A stretch of 64,000 nucleotides of DNA from Megaleporinus macrocephalus (Eukaryota > Chordata > Actinopteri > Characiformes > Anostomidae): contig CM038711.1 in the NCBI GenBank assembly GCA_021613375.1, positions 16,547,076 to 16,611,075 on the forward strand. The letters run 5' to 3'. Positions 1 through 14,600 of the stretch are shown piece by piece. Under the pieces are notes generated by a model. That model was not told the origin of the DNA and made no database searches. It was given only the letters and a program-made list of their open reading frames with translations. The translations under genes were made by a program, and so were the position numbers. Numbering within the stretch: position 1 is the stretch's first letter; each line of letters opens with the position of its first letter.

Positions 1-1575
1 ATCATGGGGCAAAACCACAAACCTGCATAAAAAGTTTAAAAAGGCACAACAAGCAGCTATATGACAGGTGTATGACCAAAGAGTCAAGTGAAAGTAGTGA
101 TGTTCTCCTTTTCTCACTTGCTTGTTGTGCTCAGTGTTGTTTTTATTATTATTAATGTTATTATTATGACTATTATTATTACAGTGTTGCAAAGCTTAGG
201 CATGTACTGTTATCTCCTGACCTATTATTATTATTCCAGGACAAAAAACGTAAGAAAAACTACGTTAGACCAATGTTAGAACATATTTAATTTTTCATGT
301 TTCATTTCTTTACAAAATATTTTTCAGTAACTACATAAATGTAATAGATCAGTGCCATATTTGAAAATGCATTGAAACATTAAATCTAAATTATATATTC
401 ATTTGCCCAGGCTACCGTAGATTAAAATGCAGCTACTTGCAGGGGAGCCATAACAGAAGTGACAAGCAAAATATTTCTTAAGCAAAAAAGCCACCTTCAA
501 ATCTGCTTCAGTCTCCTTTGGAATGCTGTTATTACAAGGCCTTGAACTGTGTGTGGACAGGTATTTGATCTTTTATTTTAAATACGATAATCCTTATTAA
601 AGGATAAATGAGTTTGAGCTGTTTATTTTGTACTATTTTGTTGAATCTTTTCAATCTTTTTTTTTTATTTTTTTCAAATCTGATAATTGCAGAAGTTGGA
701 GTTCGTGTTCATGAGACAACTCTAGCATGATAATCATCCTGGAATGTAAGAGCAATATAAGATTGAGTTGACACCAGAGAGTGAACTTGGTCATCTAAAA
801 TGATCTCACAAAAAATCTAATACAGCAAAAGCTAGACTAACTGACTAACTAGACTAACAAAAACCCAAATACTTCTGAATCCACCATATTGGCAAGAAAT
901 TGAGCGTTGAAGGCATCCTTTGGTCTCTTCCAAATATTAACACATGTAAGAAAATGTGAAGGATAAATAATTAGACTCTTGCTATGTCTTTCCACTACAA
1001 AGTTTCTTTGTACTTTGGCCTTTAACACCTCACGTTTTTGCTCAGGCTGTCACAACAGTAATGATTCAGTTGTATGGTAATGCTTGCTGTTTATTCTCTT
1101 TTTAAGCATACACTTTTTTACACATTAAAATGGCAGTTTTCTGAAGTAACTGACACATGCTGCCTGTTGACTCATCACTGTGGTTGCTTTTGTAAATGAT
1201 TATCTTCTTCTGACATTTTCCCCATTACCAAACACTGACTTTGTAGGATTAGAATACTTTTTTTTAAAACCCATGTTATGAGGTTTGTATAATTTATAAT
1301 GTCCAAATCATACTTGATACATTTCTAGCACACATAATAAGAGGTACTATTATATGAATACACTGAACAAAAATACAAACATTTAGTTTTGTTCCTATTT
1401 TGCAGGAGTTTGATTTTCAAAATCCAGAATTTACTCTTGGAAATGTGTCAAATGCTACAGGCAAATGGCAGTCACAAAAAAGTGTTGCATTTATATTTGT
1501 GCAAAAATTAAGAATGTTGATTCTGATAAGCCCTGTGATAAGTCCTGTATATTGAAGTAACTTCCATTTCCCTGC
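1..1575. other. AT-rich intergenic sequence, nothing recognised
   Basis: No convincing exon, RNA gene or transposon core is visible. There are short TTA/ATT runs near 145-235 and T-rich tracts. The longest open frames are below about 65 codons and have no family resemblance. It lies downstream of the minus-strand small acidic protein gene, so it is 3' flank of that gene. Confidence 0.5.
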
Positions 1576-1642
1576 TTTATTGACATCAGGGTGATTAGTG
1601 CATACATGTAATTGATGCGTTTATAGAATTACATGCTTTATT
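1576..1642 (-). promoter_or_regulatory. candidate polyadenylation signals of the small acidic protein gene
   Basis: TTTATT, which reads AATAAA on the minus strand, occurs at 1637-1642 and again at 1576-1581. These lie about 160 and 225 bases past the stop codon of the minus-strand gene, a normal position for a short 3' UTR. The choice between them cannot be made from sequence alone. Confidence 0.4.
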
Positions 1643-1803
1643 TTTCAAAATGTCTGGACATATAAATGAAAAGGGAGAATGGTCCTCTTTGCAACCCTAT
1701 AAGATCCTTTAAGTTATTGATGTTTCAAAATATGCTTCAGTTTTTGGGTAAAAAATGCCTCTTTTATGTCATTTAGTTGAATAACTGATGTTAAAGAGCC
1801 ATT

Positions 1804-3814
<2,011 letters not shown>

Positions 3815-3983
3815 TTTACACAAACAAGAACTCTCGCAACCAGTCCGACACAGAAGTGCTCTCAGACAGGCGTTCGCCTCGAACACCTTTATTAATAAAA
3901 CTGGCAGCGAACGAGAGCCTGTTACAGCCGAGACGGTACTGTCCCGCCCCACTGTGTTCCGTCACACTAATACCGGAAGTACG

Positions 3984-5496
3984 GAACAGCGGCCAGAGTG
4001 CGGGTACACACAGCAGGACATTTTTTTGAGAAACGCAAATCCATATCACATTGTAACCAGCAGAGTAGCTGTTCCGCCCCAGTATTTTATCGTCAATAAA
4101 TGATCTGCCTGACATCACCACCGTGATGCTCTGCGAGAAACAAAACCAAAGGAAAAAACACCAGTTTTTCACTTTAGAAATAGATAACCCGACACAAGCA
4201 TTTTCTTTTTCGGATGTAAATATATACATCTTATTAATGTTTAATGAGTCATACAAGAGTTTACACCGCGGTTTAAACTGCGTTTGTACGTGACTACGGA
4301 TTAATTAATCAGGCTGTGGGGGTTTTGTGATCATGTCAGGTAAATTATCACGAGGCTGAGAATGGATCCTTATTCGCCAGCGTCTTATTCGCATTTCCGT
4401 TCCACCTTAAATAATGCGGCAGTTACATTATGTCGCCTGTCGATTGCGTTTTGTTAACACTGCAAGGTACATTTGAAGATAGGATGCGTTGTAGACGCCG
4501 TGAATAAAAAAACAGGCACGGTGACTGTTTAACCTTATAATGAGCAAGAGCAAGTGTTTCAAATATGTCACGAATCTAAATATGTGTCATAGACATTTAC
4601 ACTTAAGATAAAAAATAGAAGTTTAGAGACAAGGCAAATTGCACTTTTGTCTTATATTATAGGTACATATCGTTTGTTTGTTACAGTGTCTCAAAATCTG
4701 ACAGGTTTAAATTAATCAGTTAATGACTCATAAAGTCTGAAGAAAAAGGATTTTTACTATAGATTTTTTTCATAACCATCCATGTCAGGCGATAAAATGT
4801 ATTGTGCATACAGTACATTTGTCTTAGTTTCTGTGGCTGTATCTCCTGTTTCTTACATCATCTCAGAAATCTGACAAACAGGTTTAAGTCAGCACATAAG
4901 TGACTGTATAACTCCTGAAGAATAATTTTTACTGTAGAATTATTTAAAAATTAACCTGTGAATATACCATGGCAAACGATAGGATGTAAAAGTCATATTG
5001 TATTTTTGTTGTATTTCATGGGCCTTTATCTCCTGATTCGCACAGCGTCTCAAAAATCGGTGTAGTCCTCTGTTATAAAATCAGTACTCATGCTTTCCAC
5101 GCTGCACCCAAGTTAAGGAAATCTATTTCAGAAAATTAATTAGAATTAATAAGAATTTTTAATAATATGCAATCAAAGCTGTGTAATTTACTAGTCACAT
5201 TTTCTGTAATGTGAGCTATTCCAAAAAGTAAAACAGAAGACCACAAATTGTAATTTAAATAGATAAAAACGCACTTTTCATGATTACAGTAACATAAAGA
5301 GTTATTATTTGGATAATAGCTTTTGGAAGATCTTAAAGATAACGGAGCTTATACTTAAACACCATTTCCAATAAAAATGGCGTTAACAAACACAACCACA
5401 CAGCTCCCAATAACGATTTAAGTAAGGTAAAAATATGAGTATGGTGCCGTATATGCCACAGGTCTGCTGTGTGTACCGGAACTCTGGTCGCTGTTC
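3984..5496. repeat. inverted repeat of about 33 bases with a 1.45-kb spacer
   Basis: The arm at 3984-4016 (containing GGTACACACAGCAG) is complementary, with a few mismatches, to the arm at 5464-5496 (containing CTGCTGTGTGTACC). The right arm is followed directly by a second copy of TCTGCTGTGTGTACCGG at 5496-5512. This could be the ends of an old transposon or paired regulatory sequence; no transposase is seen between the arms. Confidence 0.5.
4660..5070. repeat. degenerate tandem repeat, three units of about 170-190 bp
   Basis: The block TCTCAAAATCTGAC at about 4687 recurs as TCTCAGAAATCTGAC at about 4861 and as TCTCAAAAATCGG at about 5047. Each is preceded by a pyrimidine stretch mentioning TATCTCCTG (second and third units) and followed by GAAGAA and TTTTTACT motifs in the first two units. 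The units are diverged and their outer limits are uncertain. Confidence 0.5.
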
Positions 5497-6661
5497 TGCT
5501 GTGTGTACCGGCACACGAAGGGACGGCACGGTAACATCTCGGCTACAACTCCTACTGGGGCTTTAGAAGTGAGAGGTCAGGACGTTGCACCAAAAATACT
5601 CTACACTTGAGACGCTCACAGAAAATGTCTGGAAAGTGATCCCCAACCGCTTCATTTTAAATTTATGATCTAACATTTTGGGATTTTAGCAGCAAACTAC
5701 AGTGCAACTCGTCGTCTGTGTTTTTCATTAAAAGATTAGTATGTAGGAGGACCCAGTCAATTTGTATAAGTAGAAGAACGACGATATCAAACAAACAAAC
5801 AAACGTTAACTTTCCGCCGTTGCTTTTACTGCCAGAGGAAGCTATTTTTTGCACTTGATTTTTTTAAGGGTAAACCATTTGTGGATAACTCAGCAAATCA
5901 CCGTTTTCTTCATAGTCTGATCTTGGCAGGCACGTGGAAAAAATGTTTTAAAAATACAGAGATGAAAATGAGAGCGCTAGCCGGTACTTTTCTGGTAATA
6001 TGTTGCCCCCTACTGCTTGGAGTATGAATTTGACATGTTGCATCGTCTTACAATCCCTCCCCTAAATCAAGCAACTAGAGCATTTTATAGAAGTCTTGTA
6101 GTGAATCTTTATTAAATCTTTATTTTTGCATATTTGCAAATTGTGTATAGCTTTTGCTGTTTGTTTACCTATTTTATTTTATACCCTTTTTATTTACGAT
6201 ATTTGTCATTTCAGCACTAATCATTTTTGGACGGACGTGACAAGTAGACTTACATAATCACAACAGTACGACCACAGGAAGGGAAGCACACCTATTCTTT
6301 TACATTTTGGGGGACATTTACCTCAATCCATACAAAGTTAAGCTAATTCACTCCTTGTCCTCTTCTGAGTACTCTTTTGCCAACATTTCTATATCTTCTC
6401 GTGCGAAATGAAGAGTCTGTTGTGGAACTGTTTTGCCAAGTGTCCGCCTCACGACAACTGTGGGCAGTCTTAGTTCCTACTTCCTTAGCTCCTACTGGGT
6501 GTCTGTCTTTAAGATTAACATAGTGTGGATCAGCCCTCTGACAGCACGCTCCCATTGCTTGAATTTTGTAGTCTTTTGTAGACAGTGGATACTTATTTTA
6601 GAGGCTAATTTACACCCAGCATCGTTTGATTATAAAAAAAAGGGAAGATCCCCAGCTAGCC

Positions 6662-9600
6662 ATGGTTCTAACGGGCTGTTCTCAGTGCATTAAGTATATG
6701 CTTTTTTTCTTCAACTTCATTTTTTGGGTGAGTTAATTTACTTATGTATTCAAGTATCCTATTTGTGTTAAACATTAAACTAAATTCAGTCAGAAAAAAT
6801 CTTGTAGCCACATCCAACAAGAACATGTTAAGTATCAACTTTGTAAAAGTGGTTATCTAGTCATGCTCTTTTTGAACTAATATAGCACTTAATTCTTATT
6901 TTATTTAAACCATTTAAAGAGAAGAGGGAATTTACACCTAGCATATGAATACATCTAAACACTGTAGCATATATAGCTGTAGTTGTTAAGTACCCTGTGA
7001 TTCCTGAAATGATGCCATGACCTAAACATAGACTTTTTGTTATAGTCTTAAGGATTTATATTAAATAGTCTCCTGTAGCATCAATCAAAAAATAATGTCA
7101 AAGCATCTGCAAGAGTAACTAAACAAATAAGCAATTTCTCCTAGTTATGCTCCAGTTCTACTGCAAAGACATTTTGAGAGCAATAAATGTTTCTATGGCT
7201 AGTGAAGACCAGTTTTTCTTCTCATGTTGTTAATTGTTCACGGTCTTAGCTGATGTGATTTATTGTGACTGTAGATCGAATTTGTGGCCAGATCATGAAA
7301 TAGTTCATAGCTTATAAAATAGATCATGAAGTGGCATGTGAAGTTCTCCAAACCCCTCAGGAACCCCTCAATGCAGGCGTTTGTATTTTGTATGTATTTT
7401 ATACAAACAATTATGAGAAAGAAACAGCAAAACACAACTCAGCAACAATACTAGAAACTGTGTGGCTTTGACACTTTTCTGTTTCCATCTTTTCATATTG
7501 TTAATTTTGCTACACTTATCATTTTCAATCCAGATCCTTCTGACCTAAAGAGGAATGCCACCGATGTTTCAGAATAAAATAAATCAATTTTGGAGATTTA
7601 AACAAAGTAACTCAGTTTATTGTAAATTGTGCAATAGTGCAACTGCTATGAGGCATAACAATTGGTTATAATTGGTTATAATAATTGGTTTTACTATCCT
7701 AAATATGTAGTGAACCGGTACTCACCAAACACTTTATTAGGAACAACTTGTATATACACTTATTGTTCATGGTATCTGCCTCACGTACGAAATAGGTTTA
7801 CTTTTTTGTTTAATTATTGCTGACTAGTCCATTTGTTTTTCTGCATGCAGTTATGTGCAAAATTATATCATGTATTTAATTAGTCTAACATCACTAATGT
7901 GTTTAATTACTGATTTTGGCAGAGAAGATAAAACAACTTCGGGGAAAATTTGGGGTAATTCTGTGAATAAACAGATGTCAATTATGGCCCTATAGAAATA
8001 GGGGAGCAAATGTTGTACCTACTGGTTTTAGCCCTTACTCAGTGAGTCGTTCCAGATGTACCGAAGGAGAAAACACTTTGATCAAGAAGTTGATTAGAAA
8101 GGAGAAAACATATAAAGAGGTGCATAAAATAATTGGCTACTTAACTAAAATGATCTCAAATGCTTTAAAATGGCAAACTAAACCCAAAAACAAAAAGAAA
8201 TACTACCATCTGCGTAGATCATAGAATAACAAGAATGGCAAATAAGCATCCAATGATCATTGCCAAGGAAATTAAAAATCTTTAGTTACCTGTGAGTACT
8301 GCAACAATCAGAAAATGCCTACATGAAGCCAAACTATTTGCAAGAAACTCTCGTAAAGTACCATTGCTGAAAAAAGCTTACAGTTTGCCAAAGAACACAT
8401 TGACTGGCCTAAAGAGAAGTGGAACAACATTCTATTGACAGATGAAAGCAAGATTGTTCTTATTTGGTCTAAAGGCTCTAGAGACAGTTTGTGAAATGAC
8501 CCATAAACACTGAATTTAAGCCACAGTACACCATGAAGACTGTAAAACATGGAGGTGCAAGCATAATGGTTTGTGGGTGTTTCTCATACTCTGGAGTTGG
8601 GCCCATTTATCGCATATCAGGCACCATGGACCAGTCTGAATATATCAAAATACTTTTCTCACCCAGCATTGGAAAGACAAACCTGCAGTTCACCTTGTGA
8701 TGGGATTCTTTATTTTCATGCACATTTGCACCTTTTTTAAGTCTCCAGTTGTGGTAGATGTTATTTGTTACATTAGAGCTATGCAACACAATGGCAAATC
8801 ATCATACAGTACTTCCACTTATTGTGCTCCACTGGTGACAGAGTGTCACAACAAAAATATCCTCAGCCCCACTTTTGTCACCGGAACTGTGGGTTCCTGC
8901 CGTTGAACAATTAAATGGAGATTTCTGATGCGCCAATAAATAGCAATCATAAACAACTGACTTCCAGAAACCAAGAGGCTTCTCTCTCACCCACTAGATA
9001 TTGCACGGACACTGTACACACAAATAACCTAAGAAATGTGAGGCTTATTATTTTTGGAAGAGGTGACATTTGAAGATGAATGACTGGATAGTCTAGAGCA
9101 TGGTCTGTTAATACAACGTGTACAGTGCTTGTTTTTCTTATTTTATATATCTTTCTCTGTTATAGCTGGCTGGGGGTGTTATTTTGGGAATAGCTTTGTG
9201 GCTTCGCCATGATGCTCAAACCAGTAATCTTCTGTTGCTTGAGCTTGAGGGGATCCAAGCTCCAGGAACTTTCTACATCAGTAAGTCATAAGGATTGACC
9301 TTATAAACTTTCATACCCTGGTTCTAAAGTATAAAACCCATCAGTTAAAAAAATTCAGTAATCAAAGGAACATAAACATGTACACTTCCACTTCATGGCT
9401 AAGCTAGCCAGCATAGACTTTAGTTTTCCCCAACAAATTGAGGTAGTACATGTGTACCTTAGAGATTGATTGCACACAGTGTATCAGTGTAAATTTGAAT
9501 CTGAGCCATTCCTCTTATATGTCAGTTCAGCTATTGCCATGGTTAATCTTCAAGGCCTAATACACAATACTAAGAAAAGGTGAATATTAATAATACAAAA

Positions 9601-11562
9601 AAAAAAACAAAGAGTAAAGAAGAAAGCAGAGAGGATTGGATTAACTTGCGATGTGTGGATGTCAAGGACAGTGGATTCTTAGGTGACTATTCCAGCAACA
9701 TAATATACAGTTAAAAAATAATAAATCACAATAATATCATAATATATGTTATTGCAATACTCAATAAATCACAAAAAACATAAAACTTTGGCATTTTTTG
9801 AAAAATGTGTATATAACTTTTGCACTGGCCACATTTTTTGTTTTATGATACATTAAATTAATAACAGTAAATATGTATTACAATTTCCAGAAGTTCTTTA
9901 CAAACCATTTTACAATAAAAGGCAATGAATTAATAATTTACCTTACTTTACAATAAATAAAGTAAGAAAGAAAAGATGTTATGAGTCTGATTTACTTTAA
10001 CCTTTATGGTTAAAATTGTAGATGTCACATCCTGTTTAGCCCTGCCCTTGTTTGTGTTTTTTTTTTAATTCTGTCTGTTTCTGTCATCGTTTACGATACC
10101 TCATGTGATCTCCTGCAGTTTGCTTTTGTTTTTGTCCGTCTCCTCCCCCATTTTGCCACATTGTCACCTGTGTGTAGTCTGTAGCCCCACCCACTCATTA
10201 GCCCCAGGTGTTTCTTGTTTGTTCTTTTTGTATTTATATATCTACTTGTTTGTCTTGTCCTAGCTCTGTGTTTTGTTGTCCCTGCCCAGTTTTCTGTATT
10301 TGTCTTGGTTACCATTATGCCCAGTAGTCATTTGTTTTTTATTTCCAATATTTGTATTAGTCATGTTCCTTGCTTTTGTGGACATTTGTCTCTTCTCATG
10401 GATAACAATAAAGCCTCAGACTTGCGCTTGCATCCTGCCTCCTCATCTCCCTATACGTTATACTGTACCCTACAGAAGTCTGTGCAAACCTGTTTTAATA
10501 AGTGAAGTGAATTTCAGTGCTTTCCATACTTAAATGTTTCTGGTAAAAATTTACCTCCCCAGCCTGTATATATAACTTTGTGTGGAACACCACCCATTTG
10601 GTGGAGTGGCCCTAATTTTAAACTGACCAGAGAGAAGCAAAATGTTACCACAGGGTGTGTTTACACTCCACCCTTACACATGCACACGCACAATCTCTGT
10701 ACTTTGTAATCCATGCAGCTGCTGAGGATACACAGTTTGTCTAGTCTGTATTCCTATAACCATGGGCCATAATTTGCTTTTAGTGGCCATTAATTTGCAT
10801 AGGGGCTGTCAGTTTAACTCGCTCTGTTAAGTTTAACTACAAGGAGGAACTGCAGTGTCCTCCGCCTTTTGCTGTTTATAGACCTGACGCACTGTTTTAA
10901 TTTTAAGGTATTGGTTTGGCCCACCCAAGCAAAGAAAAGAAAGATCAAGACTTTCTTTCATCTTGCCAAGTAGGCTCTGGGCTTCCAGTGCACACTCATG
11001 TGTTATAAAATAACCTTACACATGTGCTCATTACTCCACAAATTAGAATGTGCTGTGGATGTTTTTAGTATGCTGGATTGCCTAACTGCTTGTTAAACTG
11101 TTTTAAAAATATGCTTCGGCCCTGCCACCATAGCAAATCATTACTGTCTAGAAATGTTTAAAAGCTGAAGTTTGCAGTCACTAAGAGTCAGCATGGCGTG
11201 ATTGTGATCAGGCATTAACATCTTTCTTTTCTTCTGCCTTCTGTAAAGCAGAATCTAACCTTGTTCTTTGTCCTTTTCTGGTTTTCTCTCTTCTTCTTTT
11301 GTTCACCTAAGTTTCTTCCTTACAATAAGTACAATAAATCATATATCACTTTAAAATGTTATTCAATTCTTAAGATTTAAGATTCAAGAGCTTTATTGTC
11401 ATATTCACAGCAGAAACAGTGAATATTCTCACTTTGCTGTTCCTCCATTCACCAGTAGATAAAGATAATGGAATGAAATAAAAAACATACAAAATTTATA
11501 AAGTATAATAATATATTGTAGGTAGAAGTAAATAAAATGAAAGTATTTTTTTTATTAAAAAG

Positions 11563-11630
<68 letters not shown>

Positions 11631-14600
11631 TTAAATGTCAAGATCATCACAAACCTCTACAATGTCTAGAATATAATTGTTAGAATCTTTAGCTAAGGTA
11701 CATGAGACATTTACGCCAAAATAAGATTAAGTTGGAAATTAAGTAAATAACTTTCATAGTTAAAACTGTGTGCGTGTATGTGTTCTGAAACCTGATATAA
11801 GCACCATGGTCTGTAGGTATGTGTTTTACATATACATAGTTCATTCAGACAACACCGGCTCATGCACATTCATGTTTTGTAATTATTCTAGGTGTCTATG
11901 TCCTGATAGCTGTAGGAGCTGTGATGATGTTTGTTGGATTTCTTGGTTGCTACGGTGCCATTCAAGAGTCTCAGTGCCTCCTTGGAACAGTGAGTACTGT
12001 TAAGTTTACTGTTAGTTTAGATTTAGAGAACAAGACCATAGGATCATATTTTCTGTATCTGCAAGAAAATACACCATACTTACCAGCTTAACCAGCATAT
12101 GTTGTATTTTGGATGCCGGACCATCACTAGACCAGCATAAACCACCATAGAGAGCATGGAATTCATCTTGGTCTGTGCTGGTCTTTTCAGCAGGGATTCC
12201 AGGCAATTGTATCCTTAAGTTTTATTGAATTTTAGATTTTGTGACTCATTACATTATCCCACATCCATTAAGAGGGTAATAAATATACAGTGCTCAGCAT
12301 AAATGCTGATTTGTCAAAAAATCTTTAGTGTCCTTTTAGAATCAACGTTTTCATTGGGACACTACAAAATACTCCCACAAATGTGGGCTATTGATTGCAA
12401 ACAAGATTTGTTAATTTGCACATACTTTTCCTAATCAAATTAATTCAAGACCATGTTACAAAAATGACGACACCCCAATAAAAGCCTTTGCAGCAACGCT
12501 AAAGGTTAAAGGTTAATTTACTGAACAGAATTCAACCACAGGTGAGTCTTATTATTCATTAAATCCCATTTCATGTGCCAATGGCATATGCAAGGGTGTC
12601 AACCATGAAGGAAGCCTCTTCTAAAGCCCATGCACAAAAAAGCCTGCCTAGAATTTGCCAGGGCCCGTGCTGAAAAAGATGAAGACTACGGGGACTACTG
12701 ATACTGAGGAGTGATGAGACAGCTCTTTTTGTAACTGATGGCATCCAAACTGTTTGGCATTGTAAAGGCGAGGAGTACAAATAAAAATGAATGGTGCCTA
12801 CAGTGAAACATAGTGGCAGTGTCCCTCATTCCATGCCTAGAAAACTTGGTGCTGTCCTTAAAAATCACGGAGGTCAAACAAAACACTAGATGTAATAGTT
12901 TTTGTTGTGGGGTGTATTCATTTTTGCATCAACTACTTTGAGTAAAATTTTGCAATCTAAGTTATGTTATTAACCTTACTTTCATTTTATAGGCTAAATA
13001 AATGTTCTACGAAACCCAGTTTACTCTAAATAGTCTAAATGGTTATTAAAACTTTGGAATTGGTTAAAATACTGTACAATTTTTTATAGGTAAATAATGT
13101 CACACTGCATGTTTTGTAACCAGATAATGTTTTGTGTTGCTCATTGCTTTTTGAGTGACCCTCCTGACAATCATGAAAGTTCACTTGTTTTTGTCTTATA
13201 ATATTAATTTTCTTTCTTGATATCTCTTTGCTTTTTCAGTTTTTTACATGTTTAGTGATCTTGTTTGCGTGTGAAGTGGCAGCAGGAATATGGGGTTTCA
13301 TCAATAGGGAGACGGTACACACCTTACACTCATATGTCACTGATCCCCACACTGTTTTTTGTCATATGATGCTAACTGCTGTGGTTTCCTGTTTAGATCT
13401 CCACAGAACTTATCAGCTTTTATGATGCTGCCTATATAAAAGCTGTAGATCCAGTAGACTCACCCACCACACAAGCAGCTTCTAAAGTTCTGGCAGTCTT
13501 CCATGACACTGTGAGTCTACAAGCCATTCCACTATTTAGTTTATCTCAGTTCCTATTCAGATTTGTTTTGGCCTTGTTAACTAATTCTACCACATGGCTC
13601 CTTTTAAACTTCTTTTGTAATCAACTAAATAATTAAGGTATGTGATTTTTTATGTGTTGGATTGTGCTGAAACTCAATGGTTTTATTCATAGCATGGTTT
13701 TTAAATGGCTCCTCTGTTTCTTTTTTTTAGCTGGAGTGTTGTGGTAAAGGAGACGACAACAAATTATTCTTGAATGTACAGGCCTCTCTTTGTCCAAAAA
13801 AACCAGCAGATCCACTCATCTCCCAGGTACACTGCCAGAGGTCATAAAATTTGTGGTTTCTGTAAGTTTTTTATTGTAATTTTTAATTCTCTGTGAACTT
13901 TTTATCAGATATTTATTTTTAATATAAATTATTCTTATTCTGTTTTTATGTACTCTCTTAGCTGTCTTTGTACAATCAAGTAACATTCAAAATACAAAGT
14001 ACCATTCTAAATGTTTGCATTTTAATAAGTATGAGGCATGGGTGGAAAGCATTTTTAATATGCATGTTTACTAGTCACTTTGATTTCTGCACTGCCATTT
14101 TACTATACTTCTCACTGTTCAATAGTTACTTTTCAGAACATGATTGTTATTTTTTATTTTATTCCAAATTTACTTATTTTTTGTCAGTTTCTAAAACTGG
14201 TTTTGGTTTACTGTAATACTAAGTAATATGATTATAGGCAGAAACTACTTGAATCCAACACTGTGTTAAATGATGAAGCAGGAGTCTATGTGGTCCTATT
14301 TTTACAAGCCTTAGCAATAACAAGGCAGATGTTAATTATGTTCACATATAATGCTTTATGAGCTATATTAAAACACAGCTTAATTATGCTATCATATTTA
14401 GCTGACAACGCTAGCTAGTTGACAGGTATAGAACATTTTTACGATGAAGCACATTATTATCAATTGTTTGTGTGGTTTAATAGTCATTAAGTTTACAAGT
14501 AATTAAGTCAGTTTACTGGCACTCAGGTGGAGTACAGGTAGCTCCAGGTAAGACAGCACAGTATAACATGTCTCTGTTTGGTATGCTTATATGAAACACA

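Larger units (their letters stand above)
3815..6661. other. divergent intergenic region between the SMAP gene and cd81
   Basis: This 2.85-kb interval separates two genes transcribed away from each other and must hold both promoters if the first coding exons are also close to the first transcribed exons. The part next to the SMAP gene (3815-4500) is richer in CpG than the rest. An inverted repeat (3984-4016 with 5464-5496) and a degenerate tandem repeat (4660-5070) are listed separately. No additional coding exon was seen. Confidence 0.5.

Noticed and set aside
234..277. Possible last exon on the plus strand (ATTATTCCAG then a Lys-rich short frame to a stop)
   Set aside because: The pyrimidine tract is poor, only 13 codons follow, and no upstream exon or family resemblance can be shown.
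10215..10533. Hydrophobic frames (86-96 codons) in cd81 intron 2
   Set aside because: They lie within the LTR-like T-rich fragment and overlap in two frames; no exon signals or family match.
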